From: Asterias amurensis
Lineage: Eukaryota > Echinodermata > Asteroidea > Forcipulatida > Asteriidae
DNA length: 64,000 nucleotides
Reading direction: 5' to 3'
NCBI RefSeq assembly: GCF_032118995.1
Contig: NC_092648.1
Span: 387,001-451,000, forward strand
Shown: positions 28,001 through 43,000 of the stretch, in pieces
Position numbering within the stretch: position 1 is the stretch's first letter
How the letters are laid out: each line of letters opens with the position of its first letter
The notes under the pieces: generated by a model
Databases searched by the model: none
Seen by the model: the letters and a program-made list of their open reading frames with translations, nothing else
What the model was told of the DNA's origin: nothing
Program-made: the position numbers and the translations under genes

Positions 28001-31000
28001 ACTGATCCTATTGAGATTAAGAATGATCCTTTATTATTATTTCTATATTACAGACATAGAGACCGGACCCAGACTGATCCTATTGAGATTAAGAATAATT
28101 CTTTATTATTATTTCTATATAACAGACATCGAGACCGGACCCAGACTGATCCTATTGAGATTAAGAATAATCCTTTATTATTATTTGTATATTACAGACA
28201 TAGAGACCGGACCCAGACTGATCCTTTATTATTATTTTGATATTTACAGACATAGAGACCGGACCCAAACTGATCCTATTGAGATTAAGAATAATCCTTT
28301 ATTATTATTTGTATATTACAGACATAGAGACCGGACCCAGACTGATCTTTTATTATTATTTTGATATTTACAGACATAGAGACCGGACCCAAACTGATCC
28401 TATTGAGATTAAGAATAATCCTTTATTATTATTTTGATATTCACAGACATAGAGACCGGACCCAGACTGATCCTTTATTATTATTTTGATATTTACAGAC
28501 ATCGAGATCGGACCCAAACTGATCCTATTGAGATTAAGAATAACCCTTTATTATTTCTATATAACAGACATAGAGACCGGACCCAGACTGATCCTTTATT
28601 ATTATTTTGATATTTACAGACATCGAGATCGGACCCAGACTGATCCTTTATTATTATTTTGATATTTACAGACATCGAGACCGGACCCAGACTGATCCTA
28701 TTGAGATTAAGAATAATCCTTTTTTATTATTTGTATATTACAGACATAGAGACCGGACCCAGACTGATCCTTTATTATTATTTTGATATTTACAGACATC
28801 GAGACCGGACCCAGACTGATCCTATTGAGATTAAGAATAATCCTTTATTATTATTTCTATATAACAGACATAGAGACCGGACCCAGACTGATCCTTTATT
28901 ATTATTTTGATATTTACAGACATAGAGACCGGACCCAGACTGATCCCATTGAGATAGTGACAATTCTTCTAGAAGCGATGAAAGGACAACAGGTTAACGT
29001 ACAGGATAAGTTTGGGCAGACTCCATTGCATTGGGCTGCCTATAGAGGAGCTACTATCTCATCAGTGAAAATTATTGAGGTGAATAAAACTTGGGTATAG
29101 ACTCTTCCACCACTGCCTTATTTCCTCTATTTATATTGATAATAAACTTTGCACTGAACTTGACTTGAACCTGAGTCATCTGGATGAAAGTGCCAGTGCT
29201 CTACCAACTGAGCTAGTTACCCATATGTTGGCAGTCTCCCTAGTTTGACAATATCTTTGTTTGGGGTGCCAGTCAGAAATTCTTTAACCTTAAACTCTCA
29301 TAAAATCAGGGGTCACACCCAATTTAGTGATACAACCAGACAATGGGATCACCTTAAGGGGATTTGATTTGTCTGTGTACCCCCCCCCCCCCCACCTCCC
29401 TAACAAAGATATCGTCAAACTTAGGGTTAGGGCCTAGGTGGATTGGTTGGTAGAGCATCAGCAATTAAAATTTTGCGTGGTGCTAAGATTTTTAAGGAAA
29501 TCTAGACTTTGTATGCCGGCTCATTTATACAATTATTGTAAAATGCGCTTTTTTATAACTTGCTTTCATAATTATTGTTATTATTATTGATTGATTTGTA
29601 GAGAGTGAAAGATTACAACGTGAAGGACTGTAACGGTAACACACCTCTAGCTATGGCTGCTCTGGGTGGTAATGATAGGTAAGTACAAATAGTCAATCTT
29701 GCAATCAAACTATAGGGAATCTAAGCTACAAACTTATTTTGTTCATTCATGTTAAACTTACCTTCTGTGAAACTTCTGTTGCATGAATCTGTTTTAAAAC
29801 CTATCAATGCAAGAAGGTATTAACAAATGTGCATTCATAAATGGCCCAGGCAGTTTCGCTATTCTTATTGGTGGAGAGCGCGTCACATGGGGGTGTTTAA
29901 ACGGTTTATAATGACTAGCTGGAGCTGTTTATAACCCTTATCCAAACATGACACAGTACTGTTATGATTTCTTCTTGATGATGTCATTATACTTTCTCAT
30001 GGAAACTTTCACTTGGTATTTTGAACCTAACAACCTCCAGTTTAACTTGCTCTCATTCTACTGACTAAGCTATCTAACCATACAGGATTTTAAGGATGAG
30101 ATCTGTTTCACTAACCATCCTGTCTGTCCACAGTGTTGCCATTATGCTCATCCAGAAAGGTGCCAACATCAACATCACAGTGACCTTTGTTCCTGAAGAG
30201 TTAGAGACTAAGAAAGACAGTGACTCAACAGTGAAGTACTGGCAATGGAAGCCGTTGATTAAACCTCCAGTCACACCAGTCAAGGCAACGTTCTTTCAAG
30301 CTGTAGTGACCGAAGGATGGCAAGGAGTTCTCTACCTCATGACAGATCGACTTCAGAAGTTTGGTTTATCTTACATCAATATTGTCCAGGTTAGTCTTTA
30401 TGACAGATAGACTTCAGAAGTTTGGTTTATCTCACATCAATATTGTTCAGGTTAGTCTTTATGACAGATAGACTTCAGAAGTTTGGTTTATCTTACATCA
30501 ATATTGTTCAGGTTAGTCTTTATGACAGATAGACTTCAGAAGTTTGGTTTATCTCACATCAATATTGTTCAGGTTAGTCTTTATGACAGATAGACTTCAG
30601 AAGTTTGGTTTATCTTTCATCAATATTGTTCAGGTTAGTCTTTATGACAGATAGACTTCAGAAGTTTGGTTTATCTTACATCAATATTGTTCAGGTTAGT
30701 CTTTATGACAGATAGACTTCAGAAGTTTGGTTTATCTTAAATCAATATTGTTCAGGTTAGTCTTTATGACAGATAGACTTCAGAAGTTTGGTTTATCTCA
30801 CATCAATATTGTCCAGGTTAATCTTTATGACAGATAGACTTCAGAAGTTTGGTTTATCTTACATCAATATTGTTAAGGTTAGTCTTTATGACAGATAGAC
30901 TTCAGAAGTTTGGTTTATCTCAGATCAATATTGTCCAGGTTAGTTTTAGTTTAAGTCTTCATTTATTTTATATTTTTATTTTCTAATCTTACTTCTTTCT

Positions 31001-34000
31001 AAAAAACTACTTTATTTCAGAGGGAGCTGTTTCTCACAATGCTTTATACTATCAACAGCTCCCCATTACTCATTACCAAGTGAGGTTTTATGCTGATAAT
31101 TATTTTGAGTAATTACCAACAGTGTCCACAGCTTTTCTCTTCAGCTTTAATCAATTAAAGAACTAGTGTCATTAAACCAAACCAGCGTCAAATTTCATAA
31201 AGCTGTTCAGCTGAAAATACTGCGTAGCAAATATCTTTGCTAAGCAAAAAATGAATGGGCACGAGCTGCAACAATGTTAACTTAATTATTTGTTGGGGGC
31301 TTGTATTAGTTTCTGTTAAGCAACACTTGTATGTGCTTTTCAAGTTGCTTACAGACTTTATAAAATTAGGCACATTTCTCATTTCTTAGTAAAACATTTT
31401 TTTACATGACAACAAGTTGTAAATACTTGTGTTTGTCTGATTACCTCAACAGGCTGTTCTAGAAGCGCAGAAGTTCCAGCTCGCAAGTACAATGATACGC
31501 AAACATAAAGATGCACAGAAGCTTCAGGAGACCAATCGTAGAGCTCGATCATTACTGCATATCTTATCAATGCATGCTGTGTCGTCTAATTGGTCAAGTC
31601 ACTATGAACAGGTGAAGAAACTATGGCTTGTGAAGTTTTAACTTTTAAGTGAACCAAGTTGTTGATATTGTGTGTACTTTCCCTGTTATTATGTAATAGT
31701 ACTCGGTATTAGCTTCAGGCCTGACACTTCACAGAGGCAACAAAGGTGATTGCCCCCTGGTCATTGCCTTGGTGCTCTTAAACTGCTCCAGTAGAAATAG
31801 GATGCCCGTTACCAAGGAGAAAATGCCTTGGTGCCCTTGCTCTTTCAAAAACGAAGCATACAGGCTATCTATTGATATGCAATAATAGTGGATTCTTATA
31901 AAACTAGAACTATTTATTCCGTTGCATTGATGTGTAAAACTAGTGCAAGTGATGTTTGCATAGACACTGTGTAGTCAATCTCTTATGAGCTTTGGTGGTT
32001 CTGAAAAGAACTAGTGGTTTAACAACTAGGCTCGGAATGTCATCTTTGATAAGGCAAGGCCTCTTTCATTTGGCATAGGGCACTTCCAAAGGGCAACAAG
32101 GTCAAGACAGGGGCATAACACATAACCACAACAGCTCATAAGAAATACACAGTGTTTCTGTAAACCTCAGATGATTGTATCTCCATTATACAAAGTTTCA
32201 AATCCTACTTAAAGCTAGGGCATTGAAATACCATGTACCAATAATATTGTTTAGATTTAATGTGTGGTAGCTGGTAGGTTACAGATGCATGTGCCTGTTT
32301 AGTTTTCTATTGATTGATAGCCTATATTTGTTTAACTCTTGACATCAATCTAATGACCGCATGTGTATTTTCTTTATAAAGCGACCCTATATTGAACTCA
32401 ATTTGTGTACATGTACTTCTATTTCAGATTGCATCCTCTCTGTTTGAGCAAGGTCTGAAGCTGTTTGCTAGAGATGACAAAGGTTGTACTCCTCTTCACT
32501 ATGCCGCTGCTAATCAGAATGTAGCCCTATGCAGACTCTTTGCAGGTTAGTTCAGCAAACTTAGAATATTAACTAAGACAGGTTTGTGGTAACACCATGA
32601 AAGATCAGAGCATACTGATCGAAACGTTGAGTTGTCAACCATTAGTTCTTCTCAAAACCAACACTGCTCAAAATGATTTTCATTTAGTTCGCGAGGCTAG
32701 TCATCCTTACTGGCAGCTGAAAAATTATATTGCAAAGGACGTAGCTACAATGGCTTTGGCTGGCAGGCATGCAAGGGTGCCTTTGGCAGCCTACTGCATC
32801 GACCCATTATGACTACGGAGGACAACCAGATGTTAAAATTTACCCAGTCAGTTTCCCGTGTGGTTTATTTCTTTAAATTGTTTAAGTATGTTTTTGTTTT
32901 GCTATTTCAGAAAGAGATCCGAATGGTTTCAAGAGCTGCTTGAACTGTGCGGACCATAGAGGGCGCACTCCTACAGCAGCAGTTTTCTGGAATCTTCGTT
33001 TTGATTCGTCGACTGAGGATGTTATCAAGTAAGATTCATTTTCAAATAATATCAATACCATTTATTTCTCTTGTAATTATGGATGAGCGGATAAGAGCAC
33101 CAAATCGAGGTTTGGTGTTTCTGATCAGCAGAGTGTAGGTACGAGATCAGTGATACTTGTGTCCTTCAGCAAGACAATTCACCATTGCTTCGTCCTTTGG
33201 ATGGGATGTTAAGCCGTTGGTCCCATGTGTTGTGTAGCGCATGTAAAAGAACCCAGTGCACTTATCAAAAAGAGAAGGGTCGAAACATCAGGACACTAAG
33301 TATTTAATAAACTTTGTTTTTGTGTGTGTCTAGAATCTTACTGAAACACAATGCAAGTCTGAACCTACGTGCCAACATCCCCAACGTCAGTGCCCATTCA
33401 CCTCGGCATGACACCACAGCAGATACCCTAGAAGCTTGGTACCATGGACCGGTTGATAAATTCACCATGCGGACACCTCTGATTCACTACATCTACTTGA
33501 ATAACTTTGAGGCATGCCAGTTCTTATTGAAGAATGGTGCTAGTTGTAACTATGTGGATGATACTGGGATGACACCTCTTATGCATGCTGTCAAGCTGGT
33601 AAGAGATTTTATTGTGTGTTTTATTTTTCATTTTATATAAAACAAACTTTATGAGGTGTTGCCCAACTCACAAGGCCGGTCAGCCACTTCACAGGGGAGG
33701 GCTACACTTAACTGATCCAGGTCGGTCACTAGGGGTTCATTGCTTCCTTCTCCTTGGGCTATGACATGGTTATCCCCTGTCTGAACGATGTAGACTTGGG
33801 TTTCATCCACTAGGTGCCTGGCTGCTAGAGTAGAATGCACTTCCTTCCAATTTGCTTCAAAGCAATTTTGGTTAAGTGCCTTGATCAAGGGCACATTGTT
33901 GTCAGTATCTTTGAAATTTAACCAACCAGAATAAACTGTGATCATTTAGTAAGGTTTGCATTAACACCATGACACAAACGCTCTCTTCAGAAATTAACTG

Positions 34001-37000
34001 TTGGTTTAACAACTCTAACTTCAAAACTGCAACTTATAATGGAGATTTGTGTACAGTTTGTTACAGCAAACCTTACTTGTTTAAGGCAGCCAGGTTGGCT
34101 CAGTGGGTTTTTCTTCGTGCCTCACCTTTGGACCCCATCGTGTAAAGTTCTTTGACCACGAAGATTTCGTTTAATCATGTTTTCTATTTTATCCTTTCAG
34201 AATGAGATTGACCTCGTCAAGCTGCTACTCAACTTTGATTTTGATCCAACAAAAGAGAGTAAAAAACGTCATCAACCCAAGAAACAGACGTTGTCTCTCT
34301 GGGCTACCAATGTCTGGGAACAAAAAAGTAATCCAATATTTATATGTCATGAATTTTATTTCCTAAGTATGTCATTGTATGTATTTGTATTCATTTTGGT
34401 TTTACCCATATACACCTATGTGTGTTAGCACTGAATACTCAGTAGTGAGTTCTGTGACAAAATCACAGGCATATTACTCGGGTGGGATTGGAACCAATTC
34501 TAGAGCAGTGTTTTGCCAACTAGACCACTGAGATTTGCTGGTATCTAGAGGCAGTTCCTAATCCATCATTGCTTGTCTTGGAAATTGATTTCCAAAGTAT
34601 GTAAAAATAGCGGACAAACTTGACCAGTATTTTGAGAATTACCAATAGTGTCCAGTGCTTTTAAAGGAGACCATTGACTGACACAGCAGGAGCAATTGAC
34701 TTGAACGTAATCATCCCATCCTAAATCAATCTTATCTTTTGTTTACTTTAGAATCAGGTACCTACGTAGAACCAGAAGATGCAAGTAGTGAGGATGATTA
34801 TGAAGATGAAGATGAAGATGAAGAAGAGGAGGATGGATCGGAAACCGGTTCTGAAGATGATGGCGCAGCTGCGAAAGGTAAAAGGAAAAACCAGGGAGGA
34901 AGCTTGGATCTTATGACAGTTGGGCTTAAGAGAGTGAAGTTCTGGACCCAATTTCGTAAAGCTACTTAAGCATAACAATGATGCTAAGCACAACCTTCGC
35001 GCTTTAAGTGAAGAATAAATTTACTCTCATGTAAATTTATTTTTGTTCATGTACCTTAACTAGTAATAATAATTATAATAATAATAATAACAACTAATTT
35101 GTCCCTTTTTGTACCATGTTTTGTTGCAGCTTGCCATAAAAGGTTTTCTTTCTTATTTTAAACATTAATTTTTCTGAATCATTCTGAACTCATTCCAAAT
35201 TTAGCAAAGAAAAAGAAAGAGCCAACGAAGAAGGAGAAATTCCCGATGACCAGTAACTTGGATCTGAATGCTGTGGACTCCTCCAAACAAACGGCCATTC
35301 ATCACATGATGAAGACTAATATCTTTGGTACCTATGAGAATGATGAGTTATTGGAGCTATTAGTCATGCTGGGTGCTAAGGTCACGTTACAAGATAAACA
35401 GGGAAAGATACCATTAGATTACACTATGGAGACACGCTCAAGGAAGATGGCTATTGCTTTGCAGAGATTGCAAGGTATCAAGGAAGCTAACTGGGTAAGA
35501 AATACAATCTCTCATTCTCTAGTATATTCAATTTGGTTTTAGCCATATACACCGATGTGTGTTAGCACTGTATACTGTGCACTTTCATGAGCTCTGTCAA
35601 ATAAACCTCACAGGCATGTTACTTGGGTGGGATTATAACCAAAGAGCTTTGCAATTCTAGAGCAGTGTCTTACCAACTAGACCACCAAGATTGCCCGGTA
35701 GCTAGAGGCAGTTTGAATCTTATATTAAAATCCATTTTTAGAGTTGCAACAGTCTAGGGTTCTAATACCACCCAAGGATTATGCCTGTGAATTTGTTCAC
35801 AGAACTCTAGAAATTACGGCTAGAGTATTTTGGCTAATTGGCCTCATTCTGGTAAGCATACTTTTGTTTTGCTTAGATGTTTTTTGCGCTAAGCAGGTCT
35901 ATTGAAATTGGTACCAGCTTGATTCAGCATTAAAAAGAAAACTTTTTGTATTACTCTCGCAATATTATATTCAGTCAAAAAGACGTTTTTGGTTTTTTTC
36001 AGCCATTGTCTGTTTTGTCACTCAAACTCAGTTAGGACACCCCCTGCTTTCTCATTGTCATTTACAGATTTGAATGACTTATATTTGATTACAGTCTTTT
36101 TAAATAATAATAATAATAAATAACATTTGTTAAGCGCTTTCCACAGGCGTTTCAAAGCGCAGTTAAACCATTGGAAAGCCTTTATGTAAAATTGTTTTGA
36201 AATCGTCTTGAATTTGTTTATGAAGGTGTTACCCAAACCTGTCCTACATGCATGGACCGATGGTTTGAACTTCCCAACACAAAAGCCAGACTTTGAAGCA
36301 GATGCCCAGGCTATGCTGAAGTTACTTGAATCAGAGAACAAAGACACCACCAGTGAAGCTAAAGATGAGAAGGAGAAAGCTGTGGTTAACAAGATGTCTG
36401 GAATAACAGAAGGAGGGTAGGTTAAAGGTCAAAGATTAGGGAGGGAGGGAGGGCAGGTTAAATGTTGGGGGGAGGGTGGGTAGGTCAAAGGTCAAAGGTT
36501 GGGGAGGGAGGAGGTTGGGGAGGACAGAGGTTGGGGAGGACGGAGGGCAGGTTAAATGTTGGGAGGAGGATGGGTAGGTCAAAGGTCAAAGGTTGGGGGT
36601 TGATTCAATCCCCTTATAACTATGTGATCATATCCCTCTATGATTGTATGATTGTTGTCCTCTATGAATAAGAATAAAACTCTGCACTAATGATGTCATG
36701 TTTACCCAAAATACCTGGTTGTCGTCCAAACATTCTACCACTTTACATGATCACCACTTTAACCGTGAATACTGTTAGAGGGGCGAGATGTCTCAGTTAG
36801 TAGAGCACCACCACATAGTTAAGTCATTTATTGCACAGCTCAATAATGATAACAACTAATTCTTATAAAGCACATTTTACAATAACCGTATCAATGCGCT
36901 TTACATTAGTGCCCTGGTCATAGGGCCAATAACATCCCTTTTATGTTTCTCAGCTCCCTGGGGAGTATACAACCTGGGCAACAGTTTATATCGCTCCAAA

Positions 37001-40000
37001 GACTTTTTCATTCACAATATCAACCTCTACCCTCGCAGGTACCCATTTATACCCCTGGGTCAAGAGAAGCAATTATAGTAAAGTATCTTGCTCAAGGGCA
37101 CAAGTGTCACGACCGGGATTCGAACCCACACTCCGGTGAATCAGCACCAGAACTTGAATTTGATGCTCTTAACCACTCGGCCATAACACTCTTCAAATAT
37201 TCAACAAATTAAGAGATTAATGTTGAAATCCCATTTTGCTTTTTAGTGTGGTGTTGATGGATGAAGAGCAAGACATTCCATATGATGTAACGATGACTAA
37301 AGTAGATGTCAAGAGTGGTCCGTATGGTATGAACAACTTCTATATTATGCAGGTAAGAAATTAGCAATAAGTAGACAAAGTGGTTTGTTTAAGGCCTTTT
37401 TTCCGAATCCACGGCTTTTGATTCGGCTTCAGGCTCCGTCCTCTCGTCTAAAGGCCCTGGAGCATGACGCAAAGCACGAGCAATATTGTCAAAACAACCG
37501 CGGGGCCATGCTAGCCTGAGCTGAATCTGGAACGGAAGCCGAGGTTTCGAAAAGGGGCAAAGTTTATGAATAACTGGGACAGTTCATCCATTGTACTTGG
37601 TCAAGAGGAGATCACATGTCCATGGTTGAACGTGCAATATAAATATTGTGAGGAATGTTCAAAAATGACCTGAGGAGAATAAGTCAAAAGAGGGCGCAAC
37701 TAGAAGATTGGGCGCAGCACGCAAATTACTTGTTTTGTGCGCTAGTTTGAAACTTGCATGAGATAGTTGGAAACTTAAGCACACAAGTTCAAACTTGCGC
37801 AAGGAGCTACTTTGAGCTCAAAATTGATAGAAACTCAAGAAATATTCAAGGCAAGCTTGGGTTTAACTGTCAGATTTGTTCTCAATATTAAAAAGTTTTG
37901 AGGTGATTATAACAGAACATATTTATGAATACAAGAGTGGTGTCTTGTTCTTAAACACGGGCCCTTGCAGCGCGATAAAGGCCCCGCCCCTACTGCCCCT
38001 TTATCACATGACCGGGACCCTCATCAGTTTAATCATCACCACTATGGACTTGTTGTTATTAATGAATGACCCATTTTTATTTTGTAGACTGATTAGAATA
38101 AAAGGAAGAGAGTAAACGCAGGAAAAGAGTATACTCGGTCTCCACAAAGTTTGCATACTGTTTAGTGATTTGTTTATTACAACTTTAACCTATGCACTTA
38201 TTCCTTCATTTCTTTGTTTCTTCTTAGATTATTCATCAAACAGGCAAGGATATGATCTTACTATTCACAGAGTGGGGTCGGATCGGGGATATCGGCCAAT
38301 ACCAGAAGACGCCATTCACTTCCAAAGAAGAAGCAATCAAAGAATTCCAGAAGATCTTCAAATCAAAAACTGGCAATGAATGGGGCAATGTCAAAGAGTA
38401 AGTCATGTCTAGATGATTAAGATGAACATAAATTAAACCAGCTCTTTTATAGCGCAATTCCCCCCAAAAATGATTAATGCGCTTTACACACAAACAATAG
38501 CAATTATAATACACTAAAACAAACAAGTTTTGAGGTTGCGTTTGAAAGCAAAAACTGTTGGGAGAGGATCTTAGGGTGGGTGGTAATGTGTTCCAGAGAG
38601 TTGGCCAGAAAACACTGAACGACCCATCGCCTATCCCCTTTTGGGATGGAAAGACGAGTACCGTCCCAGCTCGATCGTAAGCCTTCCCTAGATGGTATAT
38701 GGGTGGCAATGCAGTCTTTCAGGGCAAGGCCCTTCAGTCATAAGGGACAATGATATTTTATAAACATCAATCAAGGAGTAGTTCTAGCTTTGGATTAAAA
38801 ACCTAGCCTTGTCAGAGGGATAATCAGACAGAAAAACAAACAAATGCAATTGGAAGTCAACACATATTCCATAAGACGGTGGTTCACAAAATATTTTTGA
38901 ATTTTTCTTATCAAAAATGGAAAAGAATTATGTACATGTAGTTGATGGGGAACACTCGCCCTGTAATCTTTAAAACTCAAATCCTGTTTTTCGTGATCAG
39001 TTTCCAGAAGGAGCCTAAGAAGTACCAGTTATGTAGAAAGGATCGATGGAGAGCAAAAAGAAAAAACATTCTCAAGAAGTTTCAGTTTAACTTTGACTCA
39101 ACGATCCCATCTAAGTTACCTCCATCTGTACAAGGCATCATCAAGGAACTGGTGAGTTAGAGTTGCTACATCGATGTCTTAATTACCTAGATATGTGGGC
39201 TTCTTATTTGCAGGAGTTGTTTGGCAGATTATCTTACAAATGTCTTCACAATCAAGATTAAGATGCAGACCATAGTGAATTTAGTTTTAGTTTTTATGAG
39301 AGATCTTCTTACATCACAAGGCCACAGACGGCCACTTCAAGGTGAGGGCAACTTCAAGCTGAGGGCAACACTTAACTGTCACCAGGGATATGTTGCCACC
39401 TACTCATGGGGCTAAAACAAGGTTATTTCATTCACAGTCCAACCCATAAAGGCATGGGTATCATCCACTAGAACCGGTGATTGACAACTCAACAGTTCGA
39501 TCAGTTTGCTCTGAATGACTTCTGGAGATCAAAGCATAACATTACATGGTGCTATCAGAATTAGGTCTCATGATTCAAACGACGTCCCACATCTGGCAGG
39601 AAATACTGTATGTTACAGTGCCAGGAACGTCACTGGGTGACAGGAACGTCACTGGGTGACTGACATGTGCGCTATATATAAGAACCACAACTATTACTAC
39701 TATTATTATAAAACCAGCACTACTTATGATTTACACATGGTGCTACCCCAAACCTAACCTTATTGTATTATTGAATGAACCAATGTTTAGTTCTTCCTGC
39801 TAGTCCTTAATTAACTCTCTATTTGAATTATTGCCATCAGATCAAACCAGAGTTACTATCAAGAGGCTTATCAGAGTCAGGAATCGACACAACATTAATC
39901 GGCCTCGGAAACTTCATCTCTAGAGATGTTCTGTTAAAGGCCAAAGAAGTTCTGGAAAAAATCGGGTGCAGTAAAGCTTCATTTCTTTGTTTTCTGCCTT

Positions 40001-43000
40001 TATTGTATTTTATACTTCTGAAAGGTACTGAACATTAAATACATTTCAAATCTTGAATTTAAATTTGCAGCATAATGCATCACAGCACCTTGTAAACCAT
40101 TACAACCATAGTACCACATACCTTGCAGGAAAATACTGTATAACAAGGGCCTTGAGCACCACTGAGTGACGGAAATGAACGCTATATAAGACGCCATTAT
40201 TATGGCAGGAAAATGAATAGAATACAATGAGGTTTTTTTGTTTCTTCACAGTAAGCTGATTAAGAAATGTGAAGAAGATCAGCGAAGCGCATCCAGTAAT
40301 ATCAATCAGCAGCAAGCTGATATGGAGAAGGTGAGAATAACAAGTCTTAATCTCAGATCAGTCCCTAATCCTAATCCAAATCCTATGCCTAACTCAAACT
40401 CTTGAAGCAATGTGAAGATTAGAGTAACCACATCTTCACTGCGGTGCAAATAAGTAAAGAATGCCTAGTTATGTGGAGTATGCATGCGCACAAGCAAAAA
40501 TTCCCTGCTAACCTGTGAAATACGCTTGATGTAAGCTAGGAATTCCCTGCTTCAGTAAGAGCCGATTCTTTGCGTACCATAGAGCCATGAAATATCGCCC
40601 AGGTCTGAAATCATAATCAGATTGAGATAGTGTGTTTTTGAATTACCACCAAACCTGGACTTGGTCTTGAATTGCATATTGATATTGTCTTGCAGGTTTG
40701 TGACCTAAGTAGTGAATACTTTGAGCTGATTCCAAATGCAGACTTTGCTTTTGAGAAGATGTCTCCATTGACCAACACCGATGAGCTGTCAACACACGCT
40801 GGCCGACTGGAGATTCTGATTGACCTTGCTACGGCTAATATGATCCTACTGGGGGCACAGTATCAGGTCAAAGGTCAGTACCAAGCCAACATAATCCTTC
40901 AGGGTGGGGGGGGGGGGCACAGTATCAGGTCAAAGGTCAGTACCAAGCCAACATCCTTCAGGGTGGGGGGGCACAGTATCAGGTCAAAGGTCAATACCAA
41001 GCCAACATAATCCTGGGGGGAGGGGGCACTGGACACTATTGGTAATTACTCTAAATAATTGTTAGCACAAAAAGTGACTTGGTAGCGAGCAATGGAGAGC
41101 TGTCGATAGTGTACAACGTTGTGAGAAACGGCTCCCTCTGAGGTTACGTAGTTTTTGAGAAAGAAGTAATTTCTCACTCGAATACTTCAGCTGAAGCTTT
41201 TTATTATGCATTTGAAAGCAAACAAAATTGTGCAATAAGGGTGTTTTTTCTTTCATTATTCTCTTGCAACTTTGATGACCAATCGAGACCAAGTTTGTTC
41301 GTTTATGCATGGTGGGATACACCAAGTGGTAATACTGGTCGATGACAGTTACCAAAGGTGTCCAGTGTCTTTAAAGTCTTCCTGAGGATGATTTGAATAA
41401 AGAGAGCAGAAAACAGAGATTTTGTTTTGTTCCTTGCCCGAATTGAACAGAGTTATTTAAACTAAACTGGCTTTTCGAGGACTATCTTTTGTTCAAACCA
41501 GGTACCCATAAGATTTAAGTAATATATATGCCTTCATGTACACAGATTCAAACTCTCATAATCCACCCTGATCAAATAATTATATACAGAACATCTAGAT
41601 TGTCCCAATTTACATTATTTTAAACATTTTCAGTTCATTATTGAATCTAAAAAAACGTAATCGCAATGTGAAATCAAAAACATTATTCAAGATTTGAAAT
41701 TGCACAATAACGTTTCGCTTCTCCTTTTACCACATAATATCCCCATTAAAGTCACCTGGAAATAGATTTGTTTGTCCTTTCAAACATAAGAGTATATGCT
41801 TATGGACAATAAAACAATTTTGTTAGTAATAGTTTGTCACAATTTATATGTTTAAAAATATATAAAGTTGTTTGGGGGGCTGACTCAGCCTACCCCTTTT
41901 GTGACGTCAATCGAGGCAGACTTTGCCTGTAACGCGTTGAGTAAACACACGTGCAAAGTGCATGTACGGTCCAAGTCTACATTTCGATCCTGGCATGTGA
42001 ATCTGGAGGTTGCAGATTCAACTATTACAATTGTAGATTATTCTTTGTTCAACTCCAAATCATTACAACTTTGAGATGTAAATGGTTTGTTAATTTTGAT
42101 TACAATTTGATGACAATATCTCTTGACAAGACTGATTCCGTTTGTGATGTAGGTGTTGATATTTTCTCAGCTAATGTCTGGAATTCTCATAGTCACATTA
42201 CTTGTAAATGTTATTAGAAACAAAGAAGAAATGTTTTGGCTGCATACATGCTCCAAGTGTGCACTTAAAGCCATTGGACCCTTTCTGTAAACAGTGTTGT
42301 CCAAGGCCCACACTTTGTGTACCACAACTTCTATATCAAATAACAAACCTGTGAACATTTAGGCTCAATCGGTTATTAGAGTCGGGAGAAAATAACGGAA
42401 AAACCCACCCTTGTTTCTGCGCGTTTCGCCGTGTAATGACATGTGTTTAAAATAAATCCGTAATTCTCGTTAACGCGAATTTGTATTGTTTTGCTGTTTT
42501 CTCAAAAAGTAAAGCATTTCATGGAATAATATTTCAAGAGATGTCTTTCACCATTGCCTTCTGTAAACCCTGTAAGTTATTTGTAAATCTGTGAACTTTT
42601 ATTTTTTTTCTGAACCGAAAGGGTCCAATGGCTTTAACTCCTTGTCAAATCTTCTAGTGTCATGGAAATAATCTTCAAGTCTTTTAGAAACATTTTGCAT
42701 GTAAAGTCCTTTGGATTTTTTTTTTTCAATTTTCGTCTCATCTAACTTCCTTACTACGCCACAGCCTCTTATGCACAACTCAAAATTATAAAAGTCAATT
42801 TTTTTCCCCTAGGCCTATATATAATGTTAACTGCTATTACTGGTTAATGATTTAGTTATCGCTGTTGCGCATTTTTCTTTGTGACCCAACGAGCCGTGTT
42901 TTATTGCCAATTAGAGGATCTTGGCAAGAGTATTTCACAGGATTGTGCGCGTGCGTTCTCCATTTTACTAGCCATTCTACGCTTACACAGTTAAAGCAGA

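Noticed and set aside
27912..28910. Long ORFs in the 28-kb array, apparently repetitive proteins
   Set aside because: They are translations of the 72/52-bp tandem repeat. The frames break at the short units, and the real exon starts at 28920.
27910..28919. CRISPR-like direct repeats
   Set aside because: Units are contiguous exon-intron copies without unique spacers, in a eukaryotic intron.
41868..42217. ORFs in the left inverted arm as a second lectin copy
   Set aside because: No lectin motif is encoded; homology to the right arm stops before the lectin coding region.
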